Shown here in pieces: positions 25,319 to 34,513 of a stretch of 64,000 bases of DNA. Position numbers and translations under genes: made by a program. Origin of the DNA: JALEVB01 sp022768265 (GTDB taxonomy: Bacteria > Bacillota_I > Bacilli_A > Erysipelotrichales > Erysipelotrichaceae); contig JAXFJE010000021.1 of NCBI GenBank assembly GCA_034168985.1, positions 124,001 to 188,000 on the forward strand. Direction: 5' to 3'. How positions within the stretch are numbered: the stretch's first letter is position 1; the number at the start of each line of letters is the position of its first letter. The notes below the pieces were generated by a model. The model made no database searches. It had not been told where the DNA came from and worked only from the letters and a program-made list of their open reading frames with translations.

Positions 25319-25999
25319 ATGAGTCGCAAAGAACTAAAAAAACGAGCAAAGGAGCTTATAAGACCTCATATGAGCATCTTATCTTTTATTACTTTATTAT
25401 TTCTTTTATGTAATCTAGCAATTGGCAGTGAATCCAGTAATATCATTTCCACCATTTGTTTTTCTCTATTGTTATCCTTTATCAGCATCATGATGGATAA
25501 AACCACCTTACAAATAGCTAAAGGAATACAACCACGATTTAAAGAACTACCTAACGATATCGTTGGTCCTGCTATAAAGGTCATCGTTTTCGATATCATC
25601 ATCTATGGAATTAGTTTTATCATTGCTTTCGCTATTTCCATGATCTTTGCGATCAACATCAATGAACAAACCTTGATCAACGATAATAGCTTGTTATCAT
25701 CATTGGTTTTATTAACCATGGGCGTCTATCTTTTGATCATGGTCATTAGGATGTTCTTCCTTTTTATCCCTTATATCGCTATCGAGGAACCACAATTAAG
25801 CATCATTGAAACCTTTAAAAAAAGCTTTACGATGGTCAAGGAAAATTTGAAACAATTGATCCTCTTTGAACTTTCTTTCTTAGGTTGGTTATTTGCCATC
25901 ATCTGTACTTGCGGTATTGCGATATTTTATGTGTTGCCATATAAGGCTCAAGCGGAAACTTTATTCTACAAACAAATTAAAAATGGTCAATTGATCTAA
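25319..25999 (+). CDS. DUF975 family membrane protein
   Basis: A 226-residue membrane protein with about six helices. The start MSRKELKKRAKELIRPHMS is the classical DUF975 opening. The start at 25319 is preferred over the ATG six bases earlier because AAGGAGG lies eight bases from it. Function is unknown for the family. It is a single gene closed by a terminator that precedes the alcohol dehydrogenase gene. Confidence 0.8.
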   Translation: MSRKELKKRAKELIRPHMSILSFITLLFLLCNLAIGSESSNIISTICFSLLLSFISIMMDKTTLQIAKGIQPRFKELPNDIVGPAIKVIVFDIIIYGISFIIAFAISMIFAININEQTLINDNSLLSSLVLLTMGVYLLIMVIRMFFLFIPYIAIEEPQLSIIETFKKSFTMVKENLKQLILFELSFLGWLFAIICTCGIAIFYVLPYKAQAETLFYKQIKNGQLI

Positions 26000-26002
26000 C
26001 AA

Positions 26003-26026
26003 AAGCCCTTTGCGGGCTTTTTTTGC
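26003..26026 (+). terminator. Intrinsic terminator after the DUF975 gene
   Basis: AAAGCCC and GGGCTTT pair around TTTGC and are followed by a T run. Confidence 0.8.
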
Positions 26027-26042
26027 AAAAGGAGGTAATTTC

Positions 26043-27275
26043 ATGCAAGTTTATAAACAACTATATTGTCGAAGCTTTCAAACAGCTTTTAAGATCGCTA
26101 TTCCTTTTTTGCCTTATCGTAAACCCGTCTTGATCGATAGTTTGAAAAAATTACCAGATATCATTAGAAAAGAACATGCGCAAAGGGTCTTGCTGGTAAC
26201 TGATAAGGGCATTCGCAAAGCAAAGCTTGATGAACAAATCTTAGATATCTTAATGGAAAATGGCATCGATGTAACCATTTATGACAAAACCCAGCCAAAT
26301 CCTACCATTCGTAATATCGAAGAAGGGGCTGCCATCTATCAATTAATGCATTGTCAATTATTGATTGCCTTAGGCGGAGGATCTGCGATGGATTGTGCTA
26401 AAGGCATTGGTGCAAGAATAGCGCGTCCTAAAAAACCAATTCCAAAAATGAAAGGTATCTTAAAAGTTTTAAAACCGATCCCACCATTGATTGCTATTCC
26501 CACAACGGCCGGAACTGGCAGCGAATGCACCTTAGCTGCCGTGATCAGTGATCCAACCAAACAAGAAAAATATCCAATCAATGACTTTGTCTTGATTCCT
26601 CGCTATGCGCTATTAGATCCGCAAATGACCGTGTCCTTACCACCTTTTTTAACAGCGACCACAGGCCTAGATGCCCTGACGCATGCTGTAGAAGCTTATA
26701 TTGGCAGATCATCGACCAAAGATACTCGTCAAGAAAGCTTACAAGCAATCGCTTTGATCTTTGCTAACCTAACGACTGCTTACGATCATCCTCAAGATCT
26801 AACAGCTCGAAAAAACATGGCTAATGCTGCATATCTAGCGGGATTGGCCTTTACCAAATCATATGTAGGTTATGTCCATGCGATCGCCCATTCTTTAGGT
26901 GGTTTTTATCGGATCGCTCATGGTCATGCCAATGCGGTCATCTTACCGATCATGTTAAAAGCATATGGTCCAAGCATCTATCAAAAATTAAAACAATGTG
27001 CCATTGCAGCTGGTATCGCTGATAACAAGACCCCTGCTAAAGAAGCAGCTGAAAGCTTTATTGGAGCCATCGACCAATTAAACAAACGTTTTGCCATTCC
27101 AACAACTTTCCAACAGATCAAAATAGAAGATATCCCTGCCATGTCTCGGCACGCCGATAAAGAAGCTAACCCTCTATATCCGGTTCCCGTGTTGAAAGAT
27201 GCCAAAGAATTAGAGCCATACTACTATCAATTAATCAATCAGGAGGTAAATTATGGAAGCCCAAGCAATTCATGA
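26043..27275 (+). CDS. Iron-containing alcohol dehydrogenase
   Basis: A 410-residue NAD(P)-dependent enzyme of the Fe-ADH family. Seen: the nucleotide-binding GGGSAMDCAKGIGA, TTAGTGSE, and the metal ligands in DALTHAVEAYI and HAIAHSLGGFYRIAHGHAN. The start at 26043 has AAAGGAGG six bases upstream; an 11-codon extension overlaps the terminator and is rejected. It overlaps the aldehyde dehydrogenase gene by 23 bases. Together they could interconvert an acid, aldehyde and alcohol during fermentation or detoxification. The chain length of the substrate is unknown. Confidence 0.9.
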   Translation: MQVYKQLYCRSFQTAFKIAIPFLPYRKPVLIDSLKKLPDIIRKEHAQRVLLVTDKGIRKAKLDEQILDILMENGIDVTIYDKTQPNPTIRNIEEGAAIYQLMHCQLLIALGGGSAMDCAKGIGARIARPKKPIPKMKGILKVLKPIPPLIAIPTTAGTGSECTLAAVISDPTKQEKYPINDFVLIPRYALLDPQMTVSLPPFLTATTGLDALTHAVEAYIGRSSTKDTRQESLQAIALIFANLTTAYDHPQDLTARKNMANAAYLAGLAFTKSYVGYVHAIAHSLGGFYRIAHGHANAVILPIMLKAYGPSIYQKLKQCAIAAGIADNKTPAKEAAESFIGAIDQLNKRFAIPTTFQQIKIEDIPAMSRHADKEANPLYPVPVLKDAKELEPYYYQLINQEVNYGSPSNS

Positions 27276-28620
27276 AATCGTAGTTAAACAAACCGCCTAT
27301 TTCCGTCAAGGTCATACCTTAGATGTCAAAACTAGGATCGAATATCTAAAAAAATTAAAAGCGGAGATCATCCGCCAAGAACCTAATATCCATGCCGCTC
27401 TTTTTCAAGATCTAGGTAAGTGTGGCACTGAAAGCTATATGTGTGAAACCGGGATGGTCTTATCCGAAATCAATCATATGATCAAACATACCGCACGCTA
27501 TGCAAGCTATCGTTATCACTTGACCCCAATGGCACAATTCCATGCAACTAGCTATCAAGTACCTAGTCCTTATGGGGTCGTATTGGTCATGAGCCCATGG
27601 AACTATCCATTTATGTTAACCTTAGATCCGCTTATCGATGCCTTGGCTGCTGGCAATACCGTATGCGTTAAACCAAGTGCCTACTCTAAACATACTAGTG
27701 AAGTCATCAAAACTATCTTAAACAATGTTTTCCCTGAAGAATATGTCAGTGTTATCACCGGTGGACGTAAAGAAAATCAAGCTTTACTAGATGAAAAATT
27801 TGATTATATCTTCTTTACCGGCTCTCCTAATGTTGGTCATGAGGTCATGGCTAAAGCTAGCGTCCATCTTACCCCTATAACCTTAGAATTAGGTGGTAAA
27901 TCCCCGGTCATCGTCGATGAAACTGCTAATATCAAGCTAGCTGCCCGTCGTATCGTCTTTGGTAAATATCTAAATGCCGGCCAAACCTGTGTTGCTTGTG
28001 ATTATCTATACGCTCATGAAAACATAAAAGACGAATTGCTTAAAGCTATCGTCAATGAGATCAATACTCAATTTGGTTCTTTAAACAACTATGGCAAGAT
28101 CATCAACGAAAAACATTTCGATCGTATCTTAGGTCTTGTTGATCCAGCAAAAGTTGTAATTGGTGGTCAAGGCAACCGCGATACTTTCCAAATCGAACCA
28201 ACCGTGATGGATAATGTGACATGGGATGATAAGGTCATGCAAGAAGAAATCTTTGGACCGATCTTACCTGTTCTAACTTATCGTGATCTAGATGAATTAA
28301 TGACGATCATCGCCGATAAGCCAGCACCTTTAGCCCTATATTTCTTCTCACGTAACAAACAAGCTATTCGTAAGATTGAAAAAAGCCTATCATTTGGTGG
28401 AGGATGTATCAATGATACCATCATCCATCTTGCCACCCCATACATGCCATTTGGTGGAGTTGGTAATTCTGGTATGGGCCAATACCATGGTAAGACAGGC
28501 TTTGAGACCTTCTCTCATCTAAAATCCATCGTCAACAAGAAAAATTGGATCGATCTACCAATTAGATATCAACCATATACCAAGCAAAAAGATAAGCTAA
28601 TCAGATTATTCCTAAAATAA
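27253..28620 (+). CDS. Aldehyde dehydrogenase (class 3 / fatty aldehyde type)
   Basis: A 455-residue enzyme. Seen: SPWNYPF, the cofactor-binding FTGSPNVG, catalytic Glu in LELGGKSP, and catalytic Cys in NAGQTCVACDY. The short N-terminus and overall size fit ALDH3/YwdH-type enzymes, which oxidise medium and long aldehydes. A strong SD (CAGGAGG) lies inside the preceding ADH gene, with which it forms a two-gene operon closed by a hairpin. Confidence 0.92.
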   Translation: MEAQAIHEIVVKQTAYFRQGHTLDVKTRIEYLKKLKAEIIRQEPNIHAALFQDLGKCGTESYMCETGMVLSEINHMIKHTARYASYRYHLTPMAQFHATSYQVPSPYGVVLVMSPWNYPFMLTLDPLIDALAAGNTVCVKPSAYSKHTSEVIKTILNNVFPEEYVSVITGGRKENQALLDEKFDYIFFTGSPNVGHEVMAKASVHLTPITLELGGKSPVIVDETANIKLAARRIVFGKYLNAGQTCVACDYLYAHENIKDELLKAIVNEINTQFGSLNNYGKIINEKHFDRILGLVDPAKVVIGGQGNRDTFQIEPTVMDNVTWDDKVMQEEIFGPILPVLTYRDLDELMTIIADKPAPLALYFFSRNKQAIRKIEKSLSFGGGCINDTIIHLATPYMPFGGVGNSGMGQYHGKTGFETFSHLKSIVNKKNWIDLPIRYQPYTKQKDKLIRLFLK

Positions 28621-28646
28621 AGACCTTCATCAGAAGGTCTTTATTT
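28618..28646. terminator. Bidirectional terminator between convergent genes
   Basis: AAAGACCTTC pairs with GAAGGTCTTT around ATCA, with A and T runs on the two sides. Confidence 0.85.
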
Positions 28647-29459
28647 TGCTTTAGCTATATATGCCGCAAGTAATTTGATCATTTTATCGCTAGTTTGCTT
28701 AGCGATCATGCAAACTTCTTCATGAGAGTGTTTGCCTTTTCGAAGTCCGGTAGCCATATTGGTAATGCACGAAATTCCTAAGACCTTCATCCCCAAGTAA
28801 TTAGCGACGATGGTTTCGGGTACACTAGACATTCCTACGACATCCGCTCCTAGGGTCTTTAACATCCTAATTTCCGCTTTTGTTTCATAATATGGTCCTT
28901 GAAAAAGCGCATATACCCCTTGATGAATCAAGATATCTAGCTCTTGTGCGATATTTTTAACTTCATCAATGATCGCTAGGTCATACGGTTGAGACATATC
29001 ACAGAATCTAGGTCCTAAACGTTCATCATTATCGCCTATCAAAGGGTTGGTTCCTACAGTATTGATAAAATCATCGATCAACATAAGATCACCCGGTTTA
29101 TAATTCTCATTGATAGCTCCGCATGCATTGGTAATGATCAACAATGAAGCCCCTAACATCTTCGCAACATACACTGGATAAGCCACCTGACGCATCGTAT
29201 ATCCTTCATAATAATGATAACGGCCTTCTAATACTATGACCTTTTTGCCATGTAACTTTCCAGCAACCAGCTGATAATTATGTCCTTGGATCTGACTTTT
29301 AGGAAAATGCGGTATGTCCATAAAAGGAATCCGGATTTCATCAGTCAAGCTTTCTGTAACCGCACTAAGGCCACTACCTAAGATAATGGCAATATCTACC
29401 TCCATTTTGATCTTTTCCTTTAAATAAGCTACGCTTTCCATGATTTGTTCATAAAACAT
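28641..29459 (-). CDS. punA: Purine nucleoside phosphorylase
   Basis: A 272-residue cytoplasmic enzyme of the trimeric PNP family, splitting purine nucleosides with phosphate. Seen: ILGSGLSAV (phosphate loop), GRYHYYEG, ITNACGAINENYKPGDLMLI, and GMSSVPE (base/ribose site). The start at 29459 has GGAGG eight bases upstream; 16 codons further upstream are in frame but lack one. It is divergent from a MarR regulator whose double operator lies in the shared intergenic region, so the regulator might also affect this gene. Confidence 0.92.
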   Translation of the reverse strand: MFYEQIMESVAYLKEKIKMEVDIAIILGSGLSAVTESLTDEIRIPFMDIPHFPKSQIQGHNYQLVAGKLHGKKVIVLEGRYHYYEGYTMRQVAYPVYVAKMLGASLLIITNACGAINENYKPGDLMLIDDFINTVGTNPLIGDNDERLGPRFCDMSQPYDLAIIDEVKNIAQELDILIHQGVYALFQGPYYETKAEIRMLKTLGADVVGMSSVPETIVANYLGMKVLGISCITNMATGLRKGKHSHEEVCMIAKQTSDKMIKLLAAYIAKAK

Positions 29460-29500
29460 CTTGATATCCTCCGCTTTGATGATATCATTTTTTTCTTTGT

Positions 29501-29553
29501 TTGACAAAAATAAGCAAATAGTTTACAATGTAAACCGTTCACATTGTAAACTA
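29501..29553 (+). promoter_or_regulatory. marR-degV promoter with double palindromic operator
   Basis: TTGACA (29501-29506) and TACAAT (29524-29529) are 17 bases apart. Overlapping the -10 is GTTTACAATGTAAAC, a perfect 15-bp palindrome, and directly after it a second imperfect copy GTTCACATTGTAAAC. The two also form a longer dyad (arms TAGTTTACAATGT at 29519-29531 and ACATTGTAAACTA at 29541-29553). This is a typical autoregulatory MarR operator. Confidence 0.8.
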
Positions 29554-29570
29554 TTTTTATGGAGGTAGAT

Positions 29571-29993
29571 ATGCAACTGCTTAATGAAGAATTATTAAAT
29601 ACCTGGATCAATTTGATCACCACGATCAATTCTGACCGTTTGACGCCCCATATGCCGTTAAATGAATCTATCATCTTAAGAATACTATATCACGCTAATG
29701 GTCAGCAAATAACCGCAACAAAACTATGCCAAGAGCTAGGAATTCAAAAATCACAAATGAATCGAATCCTCCAAAATATGGAAGACAAACAACTTATTAG
29801 TCGTGAACGCTCAAAAGATGACAAACGTGTCATCATCATTCACTTAAATTCTAGCCAACTTACAATATTTCAAGCACAACACCAAGAAATCTTAGCTTTT
29901 ATCGACAAGATCATCGCAAAAGTTGGTGATGATAAGATCAAACAAACAATAACATTATTAAATGAAATAATCGTAGCAAGCAAAGGAGAATAA
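29571..29993 (+). CDS. MarR-family transcriptional regulator
   Basis: A 140-residue winged-helix repressor. The DNA-binding part runs about 30-95 (ITATKLCQELGIQKSQMNRILQ as recognition region; SRERSKDDKRV as wing with the DxR motif). The start at 29571 is chosen because GGAGG precedes it; an ATG four codons upstream overlaps that SD. It is followed two bases later by a DegV-family gene. The double palindrome in its promoter implies autorepression relieved by an unknown ligand, possibly a fatty acid in view of DegV. Confidence 0.88.
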   Translation: MQLLNEELLNTWINLITTINSDRLTPHMPLNESIILRILYHANGQQITATKLCQELGIQKSQMNRILQNMEDKQLISRERSKDDKRVIIIHLNSSQLTIFQAQHQEILAFIDKIIAKVGDDKIKQTITLLNEIIVASKGE

Positions 29994-29995
29994 AC

Positions 29996-30832
29996 ATGAT
30001 CAAAATATTAATAGATTCAAGCGCAGATCTTACAAAAGAAGAGATAGAACAACGCAATGTCACGATGATACCGATCCAAATATCATTGAATGAACACCAC
30101 TATTTAGACGGTGTTAATATCGATCACGATACATTCTATCAATTATTAACTACAACCAATGAATTTCCTAAAACTTCTCAGCCTTCACCTCAAGAATTTG
30201 TTGAAGCATTTGAAAAAGCAAAAGAAGCCAATGATGATCTAATATGTATCATATTATCTAGTGCCGTTAGTGGTACTTTCCAAAGTGCAAAGCTTGCCAA
30301 AGCTATCGTAGAATATGACAGGATACATCTAATTGATTCTTTAACAGCTGTTAGTGCTATCAGGATATTATGTGATCATGCCCTATCAATGATCAAACAA
30401 AATGCTAGTGTTGAAGAAATCGTCGATAGCTTAAACGATCTAAAAGGACGCATCAAGATATTCGCTGCTTTAAACACATTAGATTATCTTGCCAAAGGAG
30501 GTAGAATATCTAAAACTGCTGCTACTATTGGAGAATTAACCAACATTAAGCCAATTGTTACAGTAAGCCAAGAAGGTAAAGTAGAAATCGCTGGAAAAAG
30601 GTTGGGCATTAATAAATCAATCAGTTTTATCAAAGAAAAAATGGCTGAATTTGATATCGATTTAAATTATCCAATTTATCCATTATACAGCTATGGTCAA
30701 GAAAACTTAAACAAATTATGTCAAAAGCTAAATGATAGCTACCCATTAGCACAAGCTTTGCAAATTGGTCCAACCATTGGTGCACATATTGGAACAGAAG
30801 CCTTTGGAATTTGTTTTGTAAGTAAAAATTAA
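29996..30832 (+). CDS. DegV-family fatty-acid-binding protein
   Basis: A 278-residue cytoplasmic protein. The start IKILIDSSADLTKEEIEQRN, PKTSQPSPQEF and SSAVSGTFQSAKLA segments are characteristic of DegV/FakB proteins, which hold an acyl chain and present it to the kinase FakA. It lies two bases after the marR gene, in an operon of two closed by a terminator. FakA itself is not in this window. Confidence 0.92.
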   Translation: MIKILIDSSADLTKEEIEQRNVTMIPIQISLNEHHYLDGVNIDHDTFYQLLTTTNEFPKTSQPSPQEFVEAFEKAKEANDDLICIILSSAVSGTFQSAKLAKAIVEYDRIHLIDSLTAVSAIRILCDHALSMIKQNASVEEIVDSLNDLKGRIKIFAALNTLDYLAKGGRISKTAATIGELTNIKPIVTVSQEGKVEIAGKRLGINKSISFIKEKMAEFDIDLNYPIYPLYSYGQENLNKLCQKLNDSYPLAQALQIGPTIGAHIGTEAFGICFVSKN

Positions 30833-30862
30833 AAAACGTTGTTTAATAAACAACGTTTTTTT
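30831..30862. terminator. Bidirectional terminator between convergent genes
   Basis: AAAAAACGTTGTTTA pairs with TAAACAACGTTTTTT around AT, followed by T on both strands. Confidence 0.88.
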
Positions 30863-32651
30863 AACCAACATTTTCAAATTGACTATTATACAATTGAGCA
30901 TAAAATCCATTTTTAGCTAATAATTCTTGATGTGTCCCTTGTTCAATGATATCCCCCTCATTCAACACCAATATCAAATCTGCATTTTTGATCGTAGATA
31001 AACGATGAGCAATTACAAAACTAGTACGTTCTTTCATCAACATATCCATTGCTTTTTGCGTAATGGCCTCTGTTCTTGTATCAACGCTAGATGTAGCTTC
31101 ATCTAATATCAACATTGGATTATTTTGGAGCATTGCTCTAGCAATCGTTAATAATTGCTTTTGCCCAGATGATAAGTTGACGCTATCATCCAATACCGTA
31201 TCAAAACCTTTAGGTAAGGTTTCAACAAAATGATATATGCCACATGCCTTACATGCTTTGACCAATTCATCCTCGCTAATGCCTTCTTTATTATAAACTA
31301 AATTTTCCCGCACCGTACCTTCAAAGATCCAGCTATCTTGCAACACCATGCTAAAGAGATCATGGACATCTTTACGACGCATGTCATGGATCGATATGTC
31401 ATCAATATAGATATTTCCGCTATTGATTTCAAAAAAGCGCATCAATAGATTGACCATCGTGGTTTTACCAGCTCCTGTTGGCCCAACGATCGCTACTTTT
31501 TGCCCAGCATGGATATCGGCACTGAAATCTTTAATGATGATCTTATCTGGATTATTAGGATAACTGAATTTAACATGTTCAAAGCGGACATTTCCTTGAG
31601 GCTTAGTTAAAACTTTTGGAGCTTTGGGATCAGCAGGCAGATCTTCTTCATGTAATAGATCAAAGATATGATCACCAGCTGCCGCCGCCATTTGCATTTG
31701 CGTCATACCTTGAGCAATGGTCGATAATGGGGAAGTAAATAAACGCACATACATGATAAAGGCCACGACGATCCCAAAACTAATGATATCCTGTTGCACA
31801 AGGATGACCCCTAGCACACAGACTAACACATAACCTAAATTACCTACGACATTCATCATCGGCTGCATGATACCAGATAAAAATTGACTTTTCCAATCTA
31901 CTTCATATAGATCATCATTCAAGCGCGCAAATTCTTCTTTGACCATGCGATTAGCCCTTGAAATTCTTACGACATCATGCCCAGAATACATTTCTTCGAT
32001 ATAACCATTTAAGGTCCCTAAGTTTTTTTGTCGAGCCCCAAAGAACTTTTGGGACTTTTTCATCGCGATGACCATGAAAGCAAAACCTAAGATCGTAACC
32101 AAGATGACCGCTATGGCCAAGCGCCATTCAGTAATGATCATCATGATCAAACAACCGACAAATTGTACCGAAGCACTAACCATTGAAGGCATCCCATTAG
32201 CCAAAGCTTGTTGCAGGATACTAACATCATTGGTCATCCTACTTAAGATATCCCCATATGAAGTCGTACTGAAATATTTCATAGGAACGGTATTGATCTT
32301 TTGCGATAGATCATCACGTAAATTCTTAGAAAAATCTAAAGTTACCGTGGATAAGATAAAATGTTCTAAATAGATAAATAAACCGCTCAAGCCATAAATG
32401 ATCAATAAGATGACACCGATACGACCAATGGCTGCCATATCGATATCGCCTTTTAGCGAACTGCTGATCAAATCGGTGATCTTGCTTAATTGATTAGGAC
32501 CAATGATCGTTAAGATTGCTCCCATACTAGCCAATAACAACGAAATGACTAGCCACAATTTAAGATTTTTTGAATGTGCAAGGATTTCTTGGGTCACACC
32601 CTTGATCCCTCTTTTGCTTTTTTGAACATATGTCATGCTGTTATTACGCAT
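30861..32651 (-). CDS. ABC exporter half, ATPase-permease with canonical catalytic site
   Basis: A 596-residue exporter half-transporter: six helices (about 30-320) plus a nucleotide-binding domain with Walker A GPTGAGKTT, signature LSSGQKQ, Walker B MLILDEATSSVD with catalytic Glu, and switch His in AHRLSTI. The start at 32651 has GGAGGTGAT seven bases upstream. It overlaps its partner gene by eight bases. Together they form a heterodimeric type IV exporter (TM287/288 or LmrCD type), expected to expel drugs, lipids or peptides. Confidence 0.92.
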   Translation of the reverse strand: MRNNSMTYVQKSKRGIKGVTQEILAHSKNLKLWLVISLLLASMGAILTIIGPNQLSKITDLISSSLKGDIDMAAIGRIGVILLIIYGLSGLFIYLEHFILSTVTLDFSKNLRDDLSQKINTVPMKYFSTTSYGDILSRMTNDVSILQQALANGMPSMVSASVQFVGCLIMMIITEWRLAIAVILVTILGFAFMVIAMKKSQKFFGARQKNLGTLNGYIEEMYSGHDVVRISRANRMVKEEFARLNDDLYEVDWKSQFLSGIMQPMMNVVGNLGYVLVCVLGVILVQQDIISFGIVVAFIMYVRLFTSPLSTIAQGMTQMQMAAAAGDHIFDLLHEEDLPADPKAPKVLTKPQGNVRFEHVKFSYPNNPDKIIIKDFSADIHAGQKVAIVGPTGAGKTTMVNLLMRFFEINSGNIYIDDISIHDMRRKDVHDLFSMVLQDSWIFEGTVRENLVYNKEGISEDELVKACKACGIYHFVETLPKGFDTVLDDSVNLSSGQKQLLTIARAMLQNNPMLILDEATSSVDTRTEAITQKAMDMLMKERTSFVIAHRLSTIKNADLILVLNEGDIIEQGTHQELLAKNGFYAQLYNSQFENVG

Positions 32652-34425
32652 TGATATCACCTCCAATTCCAGCTAATTCTTCGCTAGATAACTGCGATAA
32701 GGCAATCTCTTGATAAACTTGACAAGTCTTTAATAATTCTTCATGCGTACCACTGCCTACCATCTTACCATCACTTAAAACGATGATCTTATCGGCATTT
32801 TTGATCGTTCCAATCCTTTGGGCAACGATCAATTTGGTCGTATCATGTAATTCTTTTTGTAAGCCTAAACGCAATTGAGCATCCGTTTTATAATCTAAAG
32901 CTGAGAAAGAATCATCAAAGATCAAGATTTCTGGCTTACGTGCCAAGGCCCTAGCAATAGATAAGCGCTGTTTTTGACCGCCAGAAACATTAGTTCCTTG
33001 TTGCGCGATTCTGCTTTTGATACCATATTTCATCTTAGACACAAACTCGCTTGCTTGCGCTAGCTTAAGCGCTGCATGGACATTTTCTTCCGTCGGTTCG
33101 CCTTTGCTATCCCCAAATAGGATATTGCTTTTAACATCACCGGCAAAAAGAATGGCCTTTTGGGTTATATAACCGATACGATCATACAAAGCATCAAAAG
33201 TATAATTTCTGATATCTTGACCATCTAACAACACTTCACCCGCTGTTACATCATAGAAGCGTGCCGCTAGACTAACCAAAGTCGTTTTTCCACTGCCCGT
33301 TGCCCCGATAAAAGCTACAGTTTCCCCTTTTTTAGCTTCAAAGCTAATATCTTCCAACACATTTTTAGCTGATGAAGGATATTTAAAGCTTACATTTTTA
33401 AAAGTAATGGTTCCTACTTCTTTGGCCACAGTTTCTTTACCTGGTTGTAATTTGATCTTAGTTTCTAAGACCTCATTGATTCTGCCCGCACTAACTTGGG
33501 CGGCAGGTAAAAACATGATGATCATGACCATCATCATGATTGACATGACCACATAAGTAGCATAAGTTCCAAAAACTACGATGTTCCCAAACATCATGGT
33601 CCTAGCTGCTATATCATTAACGCTAATCGCATCGATAAGACCAGCTCCCACCCAATAAATTGTCAATGCTAAGGCATTCATGGCAAAAGTTACCATTGGT
33701 ACCAATAAAGCCATGGTTCTTTGATTGAATAACTGGGTATTATATAAGACCATGTTAACCTTATTAAACTTTGCATTTTGATATTCTTCCGCATTATAAG
33801 CATGTACGACATTGATACCATTTAAGTTTTCTCTAGCTACTTTATTTATTTGGTCCGTTAATTTTTGAACTCTTTTAAAGCGCGGAACAACCACAGTAAC
33901 AACGACCATCATGATCATCAATAAGCCAACGATAAATCCGCCGGTGATCATCGATAAGGTCCAGCTTTTATTAACGATCTTGATAATAGCCCATACGGCC
34001 ATGATCGGAGCTTTGACCATGATCTGCAAGCCCATGGCAATTACTTGCTGTACCTGCACGATATCATTGGTGGTCCTAGTGATCAAGCTAGCTACACTAA
34101 AATGCGTCATTTCTTCTTGCGTAAAATCAGCAACTTTATTAAAAACTTCCATCCTGATCTTATAACCAAAGCCTGAAGCTAACTTCGCAATGAAATATCC
34201 ACAAATAACAGCTAAAAGCGCACTACATAAAGCAATCCCCAACATCTTAACGCCGGTAAATAAAACATCTTTGCTAACACTTCCTGGGGTATTGATCAAA
34301 ACGGTGAGCTCGCTCATATAATCTGGTAGTTTTAGATCACAATATATTTGCCCCAAGATCAAGACAATAGCTACGCCAACTATCATCAAATCTTTCTTTT
34401 CTAATTTCTTTAATAATTTAAGCAT
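32644..34425 (-). CDS. ABC exporter half, ATPase-permease with degenerate catalytic site
   Basis: A 593-residue partner of the previous protein with the same fold. Walker A GATGSGKTT and signature VSGGQKQR are intact, but the catalytic Glu after Walker B is Asp (LIFDDSFSALD) and the switch His is Gln (VAQRIGTI). This asymmetry is usual in heterodimeric exporters, where one ATP site is non-hydrolysing. SD AAGGAGG lies seven bases before the ATG. It is the first gene of the pair, with no regulator gene beside it. Confidence 0.92.
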   Translation of the reverse strand: MLKLLKKLEKKDLMIVGVAIVLILGQIYCDLKLPDYMSELTVLINTPGSVSKDVLFTGVKMLGIALCSALLAVICGYFIAKLASGFGYKIRMEVFNKVADFTQEEMTHFSVASLITRTTNDIVQVQQVIAMGLQIMVKAPIMAVWAIIKIVNKSWTLSMITGGFIVGLLMIMMVVVTVVVPRFKRVQKLTDQINKVARENLNGINVVHAYNAEEYQNAKFNKVNMVLYNTQLFNQRTMALLVPMVTFAMNALALTIYWVGAGLIDAISVNDIAARTMMFGNIVVFGTYATYVVMSIMMMVMIIMFLPAAQVSAGRINEVLETKIKLQPGKETVAKEVGTITFKNVSFKYPSSAKNVLEDISFEAKKGETVAFIGATGSGKTTLVSLAARFYDVTAGEVLLDGQDIRNYTFDALYDRIGYITQKAILFAGDVKSNILFGDSKGEPTEENVHAALKLAQASEFVSKMKYGIKSRIAQQGTNVSGGQKQRLSIARALARKPEILIFDDSFSALDYKTDAQLRLGLQKELHDTTKLIVAQRIGTIKNADKIIVLSDGKMVGSGTHEELLKTCQVYQEIALSQLSSEELAGIGGDINA

Positions 34426-34471
34426 TTTAGACCTCCTTATCCAAATGTTATTGAATTATGGCACAATAATA

Positions 34472-34506
34472 CAAAAAAAGCTATTATCAAAATAGCCTTT
34501 TTGTCT
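34472..34506 (-). terminator. Hairpin terminator at the exporter/maturase boundary
   Basis: On the minus strand AAAAAGGCTATT pairs with AATAGCTTTTTTT around TTGAT. It lies ahead of the exporter genes, so it ends the transcript of the gene just upstream on that strand (the sulfatase maturase at 34514). Confidence 0.75.
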
Positions 34507-34513
34507 AATGTAA